Assembly (NCBI GenBank): GCA_007644065.1
Contig: VJWN01000030.1
Coordinates: 62,001-126,000, forward strand
DNA: 64,000 nucleotides
Direction: 5' to 3'
DNA from: Margaritispora aquatica
Taxonomy: Eukaryota; Ascomycota; Leotiomycetes; Helotiales; Discinellaceae
Part shown: in pieces, positions 55,849 to 64,000 of the stretch
Layout of the letters: each line of letters opens with the position of its first letter
How positions within the stretch are numbered: position 1 is the first letter of the stretch
The notes under the pieces: model-generated
What the model was told of the DNA's origin: nothing
The model's database searches: none
Seen by the model: the letters and a program-made list of their open reading frames with translations, nothing else
Translations under genes and position numbers: made by a program

Positions 55849-56994
55849 ATGGGTTCTTCTGACTCTGCTATGGTTCCAAATGCAGAAGCACAGAATCATG
55901 GCGATCGAATTTGCGAACCACCGCCACCGCATGAGATCGAGGTCTCCAAGTCTGATCAACAATCGAAAAACACCTCTAATCGAAGACGCATGAAAAAGTG
56001 GCAGGACATCGCCAATAACAAGAGGCAAGCCCCCGCCGACATGGGAAAAGCTAACCCAGCAAGGAAGTCATACAGGGACCACTTTCTGGATGGCCTGCAG
56101 GTTAACATATCCTTCGTGATAGAGAGATTGCGTGCTGGGCTTGTAGCTGATGGTTGGAGCGATGAACAAATCAAAGAACTAGAGTCCAAACCACTCGAAG
56201 AAGATGACTCAAATAGAGAAGAACCCGATGAAAAAGGACGGATAGAGCGAGCGACAAACAAGAATAGAGGTTTGAGCAAGTATGATCTTGATCTGGCTCC
56301 TGAGCTTCTTGATGGCTTTGACAATGGCACTATTTGCACATGGAATCATTCCCATTGTGATTGCCTACGAAAGTTGCGAGAAAAGAAGGCCGCTAAACGA
56401 CGAGAGCAGGGGACCGCAAAATGCACCGAGCACGACAATGTGGACAGCCATGTAAGAACATCTCCAGCCCATATACTTGCGAGTTGTGGTGCATCCAGTG
56501 CCATGTCCCACTACATGGATCTCGATTATCTCGAGAACCAGATGTTTAGGCTCGAGAAGGAAATGTCAAAGGATGTCTACCTAAGGACAAAATATGAACG
56601 CCCTAACTGCGAGATCAACATGAATGAACTTGCGGCGAAGTATCGTACGTTCTGGAATATCTATCTCGAGAGACTGCTGAAAGGTGATCTCAAAAGTCAA
56701 TCCAATGCTTCATACACCGAATTAAGTGCAGAAATGCTTCAAGACAAGCTAGACCAGAGGAGTAATGACATAATACTGCTGAGTGAGTTTCTAAAAACTA
56801 AACCCACCCCTCCACAACAGGTTGCGGATTGCGAGTTGCGACTGCAACGACTCGAGAGAGATAGAAATGAAATACGACAAGCTTCCATGAATACGCCGCC
56901 AAAATTGTTCACATCTGATGATCTTTCACCAGGAGCTCATAATGGTGAGAAGGGGAAGCAAAAGAAGAAGAAAAAGAAGAGAGGTGGACGATAG
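55849..56994 (+). CDS. Unknown charged coiled-coil-type protein
   Basis: Single exon, 381 aa. I do not recognise the family. It is hydrophilic and highly charged. An N-terminal ~120-residue segment (NRRRMKKWQDIANNKRQAP; SYRDHFLDGLQVNISFVIERL; EQIKELESKPLEED) is followed by DLAPELLDGFDNGTICTWNH. A possible metal-type cluster follows (CTWNHSHCDCLRKLREKKA, with TAKCTEHDNVDSH), then predicted helices (LDYLENQMFRLEKEMSK; ELRLQRLERDRNEI) and a Lys-rich C-terminus (GKQKKKKKKRGGR) that could be a nuclear or nucleolar signal. No intron signals are needed. The start at 55849 is the first Met in frame. Confidence 0.65.
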   Translation: MGSSDSAMVPNAEAQNHGDRICEPPPPHEIEVSKSDQQSKNTSNRRRMKKWQDIANNKRQAPADMGKANPARKSYRDHFLDGLQVNISFVIERLRAGLVADGWSDEQIKELESKPLEEDDSNREEPDEKGRIERATNKNRGLSKYDLDLAPELLDGFDNGTICTWNHSHCDCLRKLREKKAAKRREQGTAKCTEHDNVDSHVRTSPAHILASCGASSAMSHYMDLDYLENQMFRLEKEMSKDVYLRTKYERPNCEINMNELAAKYRTFWNIYLERLLKGDLKSQSNASYTELSAEMLQDKLDQRSNDIILLSEFLKTKPTPPQQVADCELRLQRLERDRNEIRQASMNTPPKLFTSDDLSPGAHNGEKGKQKKKKKKRGGR

Positions 56995-57388
56995 GTGATA
57001 TTGAGCTTTCGGATTCTTACTGTAGTCTTAGAGTCAGCATTTTAGATATCAAGACATGGATTAGTAATTACCTTTTCAAAGTGTATAATGATTCTAGTGA
57101 TTCTACTTCACTGTGGTAGACGGGATTCATTCACAGATACTTGCTCCTGACAACACGTCCAGGTCGATGTTGAAAATTAGCACGTGATATGAATGCTTAT
57201 ATAATCGGTCGATCCAGCGAGCAAGCTTGCAGTGCCAAGCTAAATAATAATTTTCTGTCGGCACTGATCTCGATATCTACAGCCTCACCATTGTGTGTGA
57301 TAAATACCAGAATTGTAAGTTCACCCTTTGGTCCCCAGCTTCCCCACGCAAACGCTCATTGCCTCACAGATTATACCTATTGTTCAAG
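56995..57388. promoter_or_regulatory. zuo1 promoter and 5'-UTR
   Basis: This 0.39-kb stretch contains a CACGTGAT E-box at 57181-57188 and a possible 5'-UTR intron with donor gtaagt (57315) and acceptor cacag (57369), 20 bp before the zuotin start. An upstream ATG at 57189 opens a 68-codon frame overlapping the zuotin start out of frame; the possible intron would remove part of it. Confidence 0.4.
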
Positions 57389-58775
57389 ATGTTGAACTCG
57401 GTTACTCTCCCTCTGCCTTTCCTTCCTGGGAACTGGTCTGCAGATAAAGATTTCAAGGCAGTTGGAAGTCTTTCTGCCCCAACCCAACGAAGTATCGAAC
57501 CCGTTGGACCTCATTTCCTCGCCCACGCCCGTCGTGCCCGCCACAAGCGTACCTTCTCCGAAGATGATCGCATCCAAGCCCAAGAAAATGTCAAGAAGGT
57601 CGAGGATGAAGACTCGGGAGAGATCAGCGAGGCCGAGGATCCTTCTATGCTTCTCCGCGATGCTAAGGACTGGAAGGTGAGTCTAGATGTGCCACGAGGG
57701 TATGAAGATTGGGCTAATACTTCGATAGCAACAAGATCACTATGCCGTCTTAGGATTGTCTAAATACAGATACCGTGCCACCGAAGAGCAAATCAAGCGT
57801 GCCCACCGCAAGAAGGTCCTCCGCCATCACCCTGATAAGAAGGCCGCAGCTGGAAGCACTGAAGATGACAGCTTCTTCAAGTGTATCCAGAAGGCCACTG
57901 AAGTGCTGACAGACCCCGTCAAGCGTCGCCAATTCGATTCCGTCGACGAGCGCGCAGATGTCGAGCCCCCCTCCAAGAAGCAATTGAAGGACGGCAAGTA
58001 CTACAAGCTTTGGAGCAACGTCTTCAAAGCCGAAGGCCGTTTCTCACGCATCCAACCTGTCCCCAAGTTCGGAGACGACAAGTCCACCCAAGAGGAAGTG
58101 GAGGCTTTCTACAATTTCTTCTACAGCTTCGACTCCTGGCGTTCATTCGAGTACCTTGATGAGGATGTTCCGGATGACAATGAGAACCGTGATCAAAAGC
58201 GACACATGGAGCGAAAGAACAACAACTCGCGTAAGAAGAAGAAGAATGAGGATGTTGCCCGTCTCCGCAAGCTCGTCGACGACGCTCTGAGCGGCGACAA
58301 GCGACCAAAGATGTTCAAGGATGCCGCGAACGCCGAGAAGAACAAGAAGAAGGCCGACAAGGAAGCTGCTGAGAAGAAGGCCATTGCCGACGCTCAAGCC
58401 GCCAAGGAGGCCGCAGCAGCTGCTGCGAAGGAGGCAGAAGAGAAGGCCAAGGCCAACAAGGAGCAGGGCAAGAAGGCTAAGGAGGCTGCTAAGGCCGCGG
58501 TGAAGAAGAACCGTCGTGTCCTGAAGGGTAGTGTCAAGGATGCGAACTACTTCGCTGCTGCTGGTAGCGAGGCATCGGCTGCGGCCATTGATGGCTGCTT
58601 GAACGATGTCGAGCTGATCCAGGGCAAGTTGGACCCAGATGAGTTGGCTGCTTTGGCTGCCAAGTTGGGCGGATTGAAGGTTTCGGGTGAGATCAAGAGT
58701 GTTTGGTCTGAGGAGGTTGGACGTTTGGTTGGTGAGGGCAAGCTGAAGTCTGGGGAGGCCAAGAACCTGGCTTAG
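57389..58775 (+). CDS. zuo1: Zuotin, ribosome-associated J-protein
   Basis: CDS joins 57389-57676 and 57729-58775, 444 aa (yeast Zuo1 433). Zuotin pairs with the Hsp70 Ssz1 as the ribosome-associated complex and stimulates Ssb on nascent chains. The J domain spans about 97-170, with HYAVLGL, the essential HPD (130-132, in RHHPDKKAAAG) and FKCIQKATEVLTDPVKRRQFD. The zuotin homology domain includes FYNFFYSFDSWRSFEYLDED. A Lys/Ala/Glu-rich charged helix (about 270-345; KKADKEAAEKKA, KEAAAAAAKEAEEKA) is the ribosome-binding region. The C-terminal four-helix part (GCLNDVELIQGKLDPDELAA) is present. The 52-nt intron joins DAKDWK to QQDHYAV in phase 0. Confidence 0.95.
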
Positions 58776-59292
58776 ATGCTTACGAATGTGCTTGTGGGTT
58801 GGAATAGACGAATTTGATGATGGGAAGTGTGAATTGACGGCCTAATGGGTTGTGTGTACGCTGGTATGAATGCATATAGGTGGTAAGCATTGAGCTACGT
58901 AGGGTGTCTGGAGATGGTCCGCATGTCACGGTATAGGCGTTGCATCTTCATCTGTAGTGGTACCTTTGCGATAGACCCTTAGATGCGTTCACACCATACA
59001 GTACAATACAATAGACTACTTTAGACTACGCTGTTCGTCCCATACTTTACATCCCTTTCTCGCAAGAGCTGAGACTTACTCCTAAGTACCTTGCGCATGT
59101 GCAGTTCACCTATCTATTATCACTACCTATGGTGAACACCTACCCACCTCACTTACACATGAAAATCCTCCAGCTCAACTCAAGAACAAGAATTTACTTG
59201 CAATCTCACCTCGCCCTCGGTGACGCCCTATGTAACGCCCGAGGTCATGGTAATATTAACATACTGTCTGGATACCGATACCCACGTTTCCT

Positions 59293-59322
59293 TTCCAATT
59301 CCAATTCCAATTCCAATTCCAA
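59293..59322 (+). repeat. (TTCCAA)5 microsatellite
   Basis: Five perfect hexamer copies. Confidence 0.9.
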
Positions 59323-59426
59323 ATCCAATGAATGAATGGCTTTCCTTCCTTCCCATTCAGAAAAGTCGATGGACAATGGGTGTTGTGGATACTAGGTAGG
59401 TAGGGCTGGTCTGGTATGTATCTAAG

Positions 59427-59478
59427 TTTGCTTGCTTGCTTGCTTGCTTACTTACTTACTTACTTACTTACTTACGTA
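59427..59478 (+). repeat. Compound (CTTG)n(CTTA)n microsatellite
   Basis: About five CTTG units are followed directly by about seven CTTA units. The change from G to A at one position marks two phases of slippage. Confidence 0.85.
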
Positions 59479-60078
59479 CTTTATTTATTTACTTGGAAGG
59501 AAGGAAATGGACTCGGTGGACTTTATAGCCTTTATGACATGTGTCCATCTGCGTATGTGTGTAAGATTATATCTCTATATTCTATTTAACCACTTATTCT
59601 ATTCTACTTGGTATCTAGAATCTCGGATCTAATATCTAGAATCTATAATTCCATTCCCATCCCTCCCGTATCTGCTACTCGCATGAATCTATACTAGGTA
59701 ACGAACAGCATTTATGATTGCAAGGAAGGAACAACTTCCTCGCTACCTCAAGGGATTTGCGCCTCGGTCGTTGTTTGACAACCTAATAATTCGGCTATGG
59801 GTATTATGGGTAATGTACGTGTCTGCTATCCTCCTCCTCCCACATGCCTCAGACAGATTCAGTGCCGTCCACTCGAGCATGTAGACAAAAAACCCAGTAA
59901 ACACTCAAAGCCTAGAAACTTGAGAGCTCAATAGGCCGAGGACTCAAGCCTTGGAGTTTTACCTAGGCTTGTATCCATCCAAGAATAGAAGCAGAAAATG
60001 CCAGTAGCAAGCAGCAAGCAACAAGCAACAGAGGACCAAAAGTCCAAAAAGTGCATACTTCGTTCTCTTTGCCTCAAC

Positions 60079-60105
60079 TCCCTCCTCCTCCTCCTCCTCC
60101 TCCCC
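60079..60105 (+). repeat. (CTC)n microsatellite
   Basis: A CTC-rich run of about eight units, 600 bp beyond the stop of the coiled-coil gene. Confidence 0.8.
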
Positions 60106-60706
60106 CACCACCACCTCCCTACAATCAAACTCTCCATTTGAAAAGAATCTGCCAAATTATATTTGTGATCATTCCCATACCTCCCTTCTCCTCCCAGAAA
60201 CCCTAACCTAAACTCAATCCCAAAGAAAAAGCCAACCAAGCCAAACCAAAACCCATCCAGGGTGCCAATTGGGGTATTTTATCGAATCGCAATCGCGGTA
60301 TTCGTGTGTTATAAACGCCTTTTTAAATATTTTCTTCCCTCTCCCTAATTTTCGTGGCTCGAAATTCCAAAGCAGAAGCTTCCTCGCTTTTGCGTCGCTG
60401 CCACTCGTGAAGGAGAGCAAGAATTGAATGTGAAAATTGAATATGGAAACATCCACACGAACTCGGCGCCAATGTCCGACTAAATGATCAACCCGCCGCC
60501 CCCATATCCGTATGACAAAAGAAAATGTGTACCGAGTGTTTCGCTTTGATCGAGCTCGATCTGGTCCTGTGCCAGATATGATGTCTAATTTGCGTGTTGC
60601 ATGACTGTAAGAAAAGTAAAGAGTGGTGTATTTTGTTGCTTCATCGTATCGAAATCCAGCCTGCCGAATCTCTGGTCTCTCCCCTATCATACTCGCTTGA
60701 ATTCAC

Positions 60707-62281
60707 TCACATGCGACCCATAGGTCTCCCAAAATTCATGCTTGGTTTCAACCTCAATATAGGCGCCTCATCCTTGACTTCCTCATCCTCTTCCTCATCA
60801 TCCCTTACTCTACTCTTGCGACTTCGCACTGGACTCAAAGACCTCTCATCGGAAGAATTGCTAGGACTGTTGTCTCTACTCCTCCGCACCACATCTTGCA
60901 GTTTGTGTGTGAGCTGCGAAAGGAAGGCGTCGTTGGAGCTAGTGTCTAATGTCAGACCTAGTATTCCTGTGAGAGATCTATCGCCATTCTCTTCCTCTGC
61001 TTCAGCATCATGCTTAGGCGGCGAGGGTTGAACCTCAAGCTCATCATCGACCTCTGCAAGTGGTGACAAGTGCTCTACTGTGTGGACTGGCTCAATAAGT
61101 CCAGACGGAGCTGCGAGGGATGGTCGATGGACGTGCTCATCCTTAGGATCAAGATCAAGATGCTCTTGCTTTGGGGTGGCATCTCCACTCTCCGTGCCAA
61201 GTAGAATCGGGAAGCTCAGCGAATGACTTGGTGTATGACCGGCATGCATCGTCAATCTCCTATTCTCGGGTTGTTTAGCGACTTCCACCGTCATCTTCTG
61301 CTTCTCCTCTGGTGAAAGCCGTCCCAATGGTACATCTCTTGATGGGGGATGGACGTCAGGAGATGCTTTTGGTGATAGACGACGAGGACTGAGCACGCGA
61401 GCTGCGAAAGCAGGAGTAACAGCTGAGGCTTTGATTGAGACGCCTTCAAGTTCGGGCTGAATGAGTTGGATATCAATGCTCTCCGCGGGAGTTTCCTTGA
61501 TGGTGTGCAAGTGCTCGAAAACATGAGAACCTGATGAAGAATGTACAAAGTCCGACGAAGTAAGTTCCTTGCTCGTGACACAAATTGGTGTCTCTCTTGG
61601 TGCAGAGATATCATCCACTCTCAAATCCGAACTATTTGACATATCAAACGTCCTGCTTGGCATCCTTGGTGCTGGTGCATAAAATGGGGTCCCATCAGCA
61701 TCTCTCCCGGATTCCTGGGGTACAGAATGAGCCGAATCAACACTCCCATTATGTGAACCAATGCTTGACATCCTCGGATGTGAAGTCGGTCTTTGGTGAT
61801 TATTCGTAGCCTGTGGAATGGAAGTCGGCTGCTTCGCCTGTTTCTCTACTAATGCTTCTAGCTCCGCAATCCTCCGCTTGAGATAAAGACGTTCCTCATC
61901 CCACAACCCTCTCTCCTCTGCCATTACCTCCTCCATCCTCTCGCGATCTGCATTCATGTGTGCCCTCTCTCCCTCCGCCTGCGCCCTCAAATTGGCTGTA
62001 TAGGTCTTGTAGTTCTCGATCATGACTGCGGCACTCTCCTCCACACTCTGCGGTCTCGTCTTCGGTGGTGAAATAGGTGGACGTCGTGATGGCGAGAACT
62101 TGCTTCCTGCAGGTGGAGAGCCGTGGTCGCTTTGAAAAGACGAAGGTATAAAGTCCGTCGTAGGGACTGTTCGTGGAGTTTGACTCATGGGAGAAACCAT
62201 TGAACCGTGCCTACCATTCATCAGACGCTGGGCATCAACGGCTCCTGAGGGAAGGAAGGATTCAGAAGGGTGTCTGGACAT
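60707..62281 (-). CDS. Long disordered protein with central coiled coil, unknown
   Basis: Single exon, 524 aa. The first ~75 residues are Ser/Pro-rich and disordered (SKFSPSRRPPISPPKTRP). A coiled coil at about 80-148 is clear (VMIENYKTYTANLRAQAEGE; ERMEEVMAEERGLWDEERLY; LKRRIAELEALVEKQ). The rest is Ser/Pro/Glu-rich with many S-P sites (RVLSPRRLSPKASPD), an acidic run (DDEEEDEEVKDE) and a conserved-looking end APILRLKPSMNFGRPMGRM. The architecture suggests a cytoskeletal or signalling scaffold regulated by proline-directed kinases, but this is inference and no named family is assigned. Confidence 0.7.
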   Translation of the reverse strand: MSRHPSESFLPSGAVDAQRLMNGRHGSMVSPMSQTPRTVPTTDFIPSSFQSDHGSPPAGSKFSPSRRPPISPPKTRPQSVEESAAVMIENYKTYTANLRAQAEGERAHMNADRERMEEVMAEERGLWDEERLYLKRRIAELEALVEKQAKQPTSIPQATNNHQRPTSHPRMSSIGSHNGSVDSAHSVPQESGRDADGTPFYAPAPRMPSRTFDMSNSSDLRVDDISAPRETPICVTSKELTSSDFVHSSSGSHVFEHLHTIKETPAESIDIQLIQPELEGVSIKASAVTPAFAARVLSPRRLSPKASPDVHPPSRDVPLGRLSPEEKQKMTVEVAKQPENRRLTMHAGHTPSHSLSFPILLGTESGDATPKQEHLDLDPKDEHVHRPSLAAPSGLIEPVHTVEHLSPLAEVDDELEVQPSPPKHDAEAEEENGDRSLTGILGLTLDTSSNDAFLSQLTHKLQDVVRRSRDNSPSNSSDERSLSPVRSRKSRVRDDEEEDEEVKDEAPILRLKPSMNFGRPMGRM

Positions 62282-62360
62282 GGTAGATTTTCAAGATTTT
62301 GGGATTGATAGTCGGATAAAAGAATGTGTTTTTGGAGTTGGACTTTGAGGTTCGATCGCA

Positions 62361-62380
62361 AAGGTAAGGTAAGGTAAGGT
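62361..62380 (+). repeat. (AAGGT)4
   Basis: Four pentamers lie 80-100 bp upstream of the start codon at 62281. Related GGTAAGTAAGG runs recur at 62551-62573 and GGTAAGGTAAGGTGAGG at about 62818-62840. Confidence 0.9.
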
Positions 62381-62880
62381 GGTCTTGACTCCAAGGGACG
62401 GACGGTAGTACAGACCGTCGTACGGACTGTCGATCTCGAGGCTCGGATGACGACAGGTGGTGGTAATACACGGGCTGAAGGTCCTTCCCGCGGTCCGAAG
62501 CTGGTTTGGATGGGCGGATGGGATGGGAGGCGATGGTTGGGGTGGATGGGTAAGTAAGGTAAGTAAGGTAAGTCTTACAAAGAAAGTCAAATTATTGGCT
62601 TTGTTTTTTTTTTGTTTGTTGTGTTGTGTTGTGCTACAAGAGGTAAAGGTATCTGAGTCTTGTATTGGATTGGATCGTGTGGTATCTATCGTATTCGCAG
62701 ATGGAGAATCAATACAAATCAAGTGAAGGCCGTAGATGTAGGATCTCCGCAGACAATACAATCATAATCTTGCTTTTGATTATAAAAGGAATTGAAAGGA
62801 TGTGTTGTCAAAAGCGAGGTAAAGGTAAGGTAAGGTGAGGTATATGGCTTGTCAGGTATCTTTTAGTTCTACCAATTCAA

Positions 62881-62922
62881 TGTCCAATGTCCAGTGTCCA
62901 GTGTCTAGTGTCTAGTGTCTAG
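62881..62922 (+). repeat. (TGTCYAR)6 heptamer repeat
   Basis: Six 7-bp units change from TGTCCAA/TGTCCAG to TGTCTAG along the array. Confidence 0.9.
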
Positions 62923-63000
62923 TGGTTCAATCTTCCCGGACTGGGCTGGGGCTGGACTGGAACTTCTTCTTTTTTTTTCATGTGAACCAGGGCACGAGGC

Positions 63001-63060
63001 CAGGACAGGGCAGGACAGGGCAGGACAGGGCAGGACAGGGCAGGACAGGGCAGGATAGGC
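63001..63060 (+). repeat. 10-bp minisatellite CAGGACAGGG
   Basis: Five perfect copies and one diverged copy, with degenerate CAGGGCAG/CAGGACAG units continuing to about 63110. It is strongly purine-biased on the plus strand. Confidence 0.95.
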
Positions 63061-63263
63061 CAGGCCAGAACAGTACAGGGCAGAATATTACAGGGCAGGA
63101 CAGGATTGTATGGCGGGTTCGGCCCGTAAAAATGATTTGCCAATCAAGCTCATCTACAGTACAGGGCCTTCCATAGGGCATTCACATCCCTACAAATTCC
63201 CAAACAAATGCCCGCCAGTGGAGTTCCACCTGCATCTCTGGGCTCCTCGCCCCTCTTCGTCCC

Positions 63264-63283
63264 GTTGGCGTTGGCGTTGGCGT
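63264..63283 (+). repeat. (GTTGGC)n hexamer repeat
   Basis: About three to four copies of GTTGGC. Confidence 0.8.
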
Positions 63284-63344
63284 TCTTCCCATACATTTTC
63301 CCATACAACCACCTTTTACCCATGAAACCACCAGCAGACAGAAT

Positions 63345-63374
63345 GGGGATGGGATGGGATGGGATGGGATAGGA
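63345..63374 (+). repeat. (GGGAT)n repeat
   Basis: Five pentamer copies, ending in a diverged AGGAT. The purine-rich G-triplet spacing could allow a G-quadruplex. Confidence 0.85.
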
Positions 63375-64000
63375 TCGATGTGCCGCCCTGCAAACGCATG
63401 CAAGGCTGGATACATACAATATAGTGGATAACGATGAGTGAGGAACGAGGAGGGCACGAGGGAGAACGGTGAAAGTGGTGTGTAGTGGTGTGTACTGTAC
63501 AGTAGTGAAGTGGTGCTGGTCATCATCCCCCGCCCGTCCCTGAGACGTGGTTCGGTTATTCCCCAGTCACGTCGGAACATCTGGGCTATCTGGATGAGGA
63601 ATTCGTGGTGTCTTTAGACTTGTGGAAAAGAATGGAGATGGGAGGTTGGACACAGCACACTATGCTCCCACGTCAACAATGACAATTGCTTTGTGACTAG
63701 AGTTCCTCATCAGTGTCTAGAAATGACAAGTTCCAAGGAAATGAACGAAGCTGAGTGAGGGATGCCCAATATCTCAACCTCTCATCCTCTGAACACGTCA
63801 AGCATCACGTGCTCATATGTATCTCTGACGAGGCGAGATGTTGGCCAGCAGGGAGGGACATGAGATGAAGAGAAGATGGGAGCAGAATAAAGGCCCCCCT
63901 CTCTCGTCACTCCGCTATACTGCTGGATACTCCGTTTGTATGCATCAGAGCTCACATCAAACTCACACCGCAACTCTTATACAAACGCACGCACCCAACC

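Larger units (their letters stand above)
58776..60706. other. Repeat-rich gene-free interval between convergent genes
   Basis: This 1.9-kb stretch lies between the 3' ends of zuo1 and the disordered coiled-coil gene. It contains (TTCCAA)5 at 59293-59322, a compound CTTG/CTTA tetranucleotide run at about 59427-59478 and a CTC trinucleotide run at about 60079-60105. No gene is supported. Confidence 0.5.
62282..64000. other. Minisatellite-dense region upstream of the coiled-coil gene
   Basis: This 1.7-kb stretch to the window edge holds at least six different short tandem repeats, listed separately, and a CACGTG site at 63806. No protein gene is supported; open frames here are made of repeat translations. 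Confidence 0.55.

Noticed and set aside
62922..63176. Gly/Gln/Arg-repeat protein across the 10-bp minisatellite
   Set aside because: The frame is simply the translated tandem repeat; it appears in several frames on both strands.

Overview
The window is nuclear DNA from a filamentous ascomycete (Pezizomycotina). The genes are split by short introns of about 44-60 nt. Each intron has a GT donor, a CTAAC/CTGAC-like branch site and an AG acceptor. The gene content is typically fungal: Erg6, Doa1, zuotin, Mzm1, Slt11, a GH12-CBM1 cellulase, a PIR wall protein and a BIM1-like copper protein. The mix of secreted plant-wall enzymes and catabolic oxidoreductases looks like a plant-associated or saprotrophic Leotiomycetes/Sordariomycetes-type fungus; this placement is inference. 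No ribosomal or transfer RNA gene, CRISPR array or intact transposon was recognised. Exon boundaries were set by hand, and reading-phase continuity was checked at every junction.

Layout. 0-13 kb is mostly housekeeping: the 3' part of an isochorismatase-family hydrolase, an SRR1-like protein, a BIM1/X325 copper protein, Doa1 (ubiquitin/Cdc48 adaptor) head-to-head with a STRAP-like WD40 protein, and an unknown RS-tailed protein. 13-33.9 kb is rich in secreted and surface proteins: GH12-CBM1 endoglucanase, an unknown secreted protein, an aldo-keto reductase, a Ser-rich membrane protein, a flavoprotein oxidase, a kelch membrane protein, a PIR-repeat wall protein, an unknown nuclear-type protein and a Cys-rich anchored protein. 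35-46.8 kb holds six consecutive oxidative or catabolic genes: zinc alcohol dehydrogenase, 2-oxoglutarate oxygenase, secreted amidase, secreted intradiol dioxygenase, tautomerase and P450. 46.8-51 kb is the largest gene-poor gap. It contains a previously unexplained dispersed array of degenerate 27-38 bp motifs. 51-62.3 kb is housekeeping again: erg6 head-to-head with slt11, mzm1, an unknown coiled-coil protein, zuotin and a long disordered coiled-coil protein. The last 1.7 kb is dense in minisatellites.

Working together. Doa1, zuotin, Mzm1, Slt11 and Erg6 are unlinked core functions. GH12-CBM1, the copper protein, PIR, kelch, Cys-rich and amidase products form a cell-surface/secreted set. 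The 35-46.8 kb block could form a small degradative neighbourhood (hydrolysis, hydroxylation, ring opening, tautomerisation), although no regulator, transporter or synthase is present to prove it.
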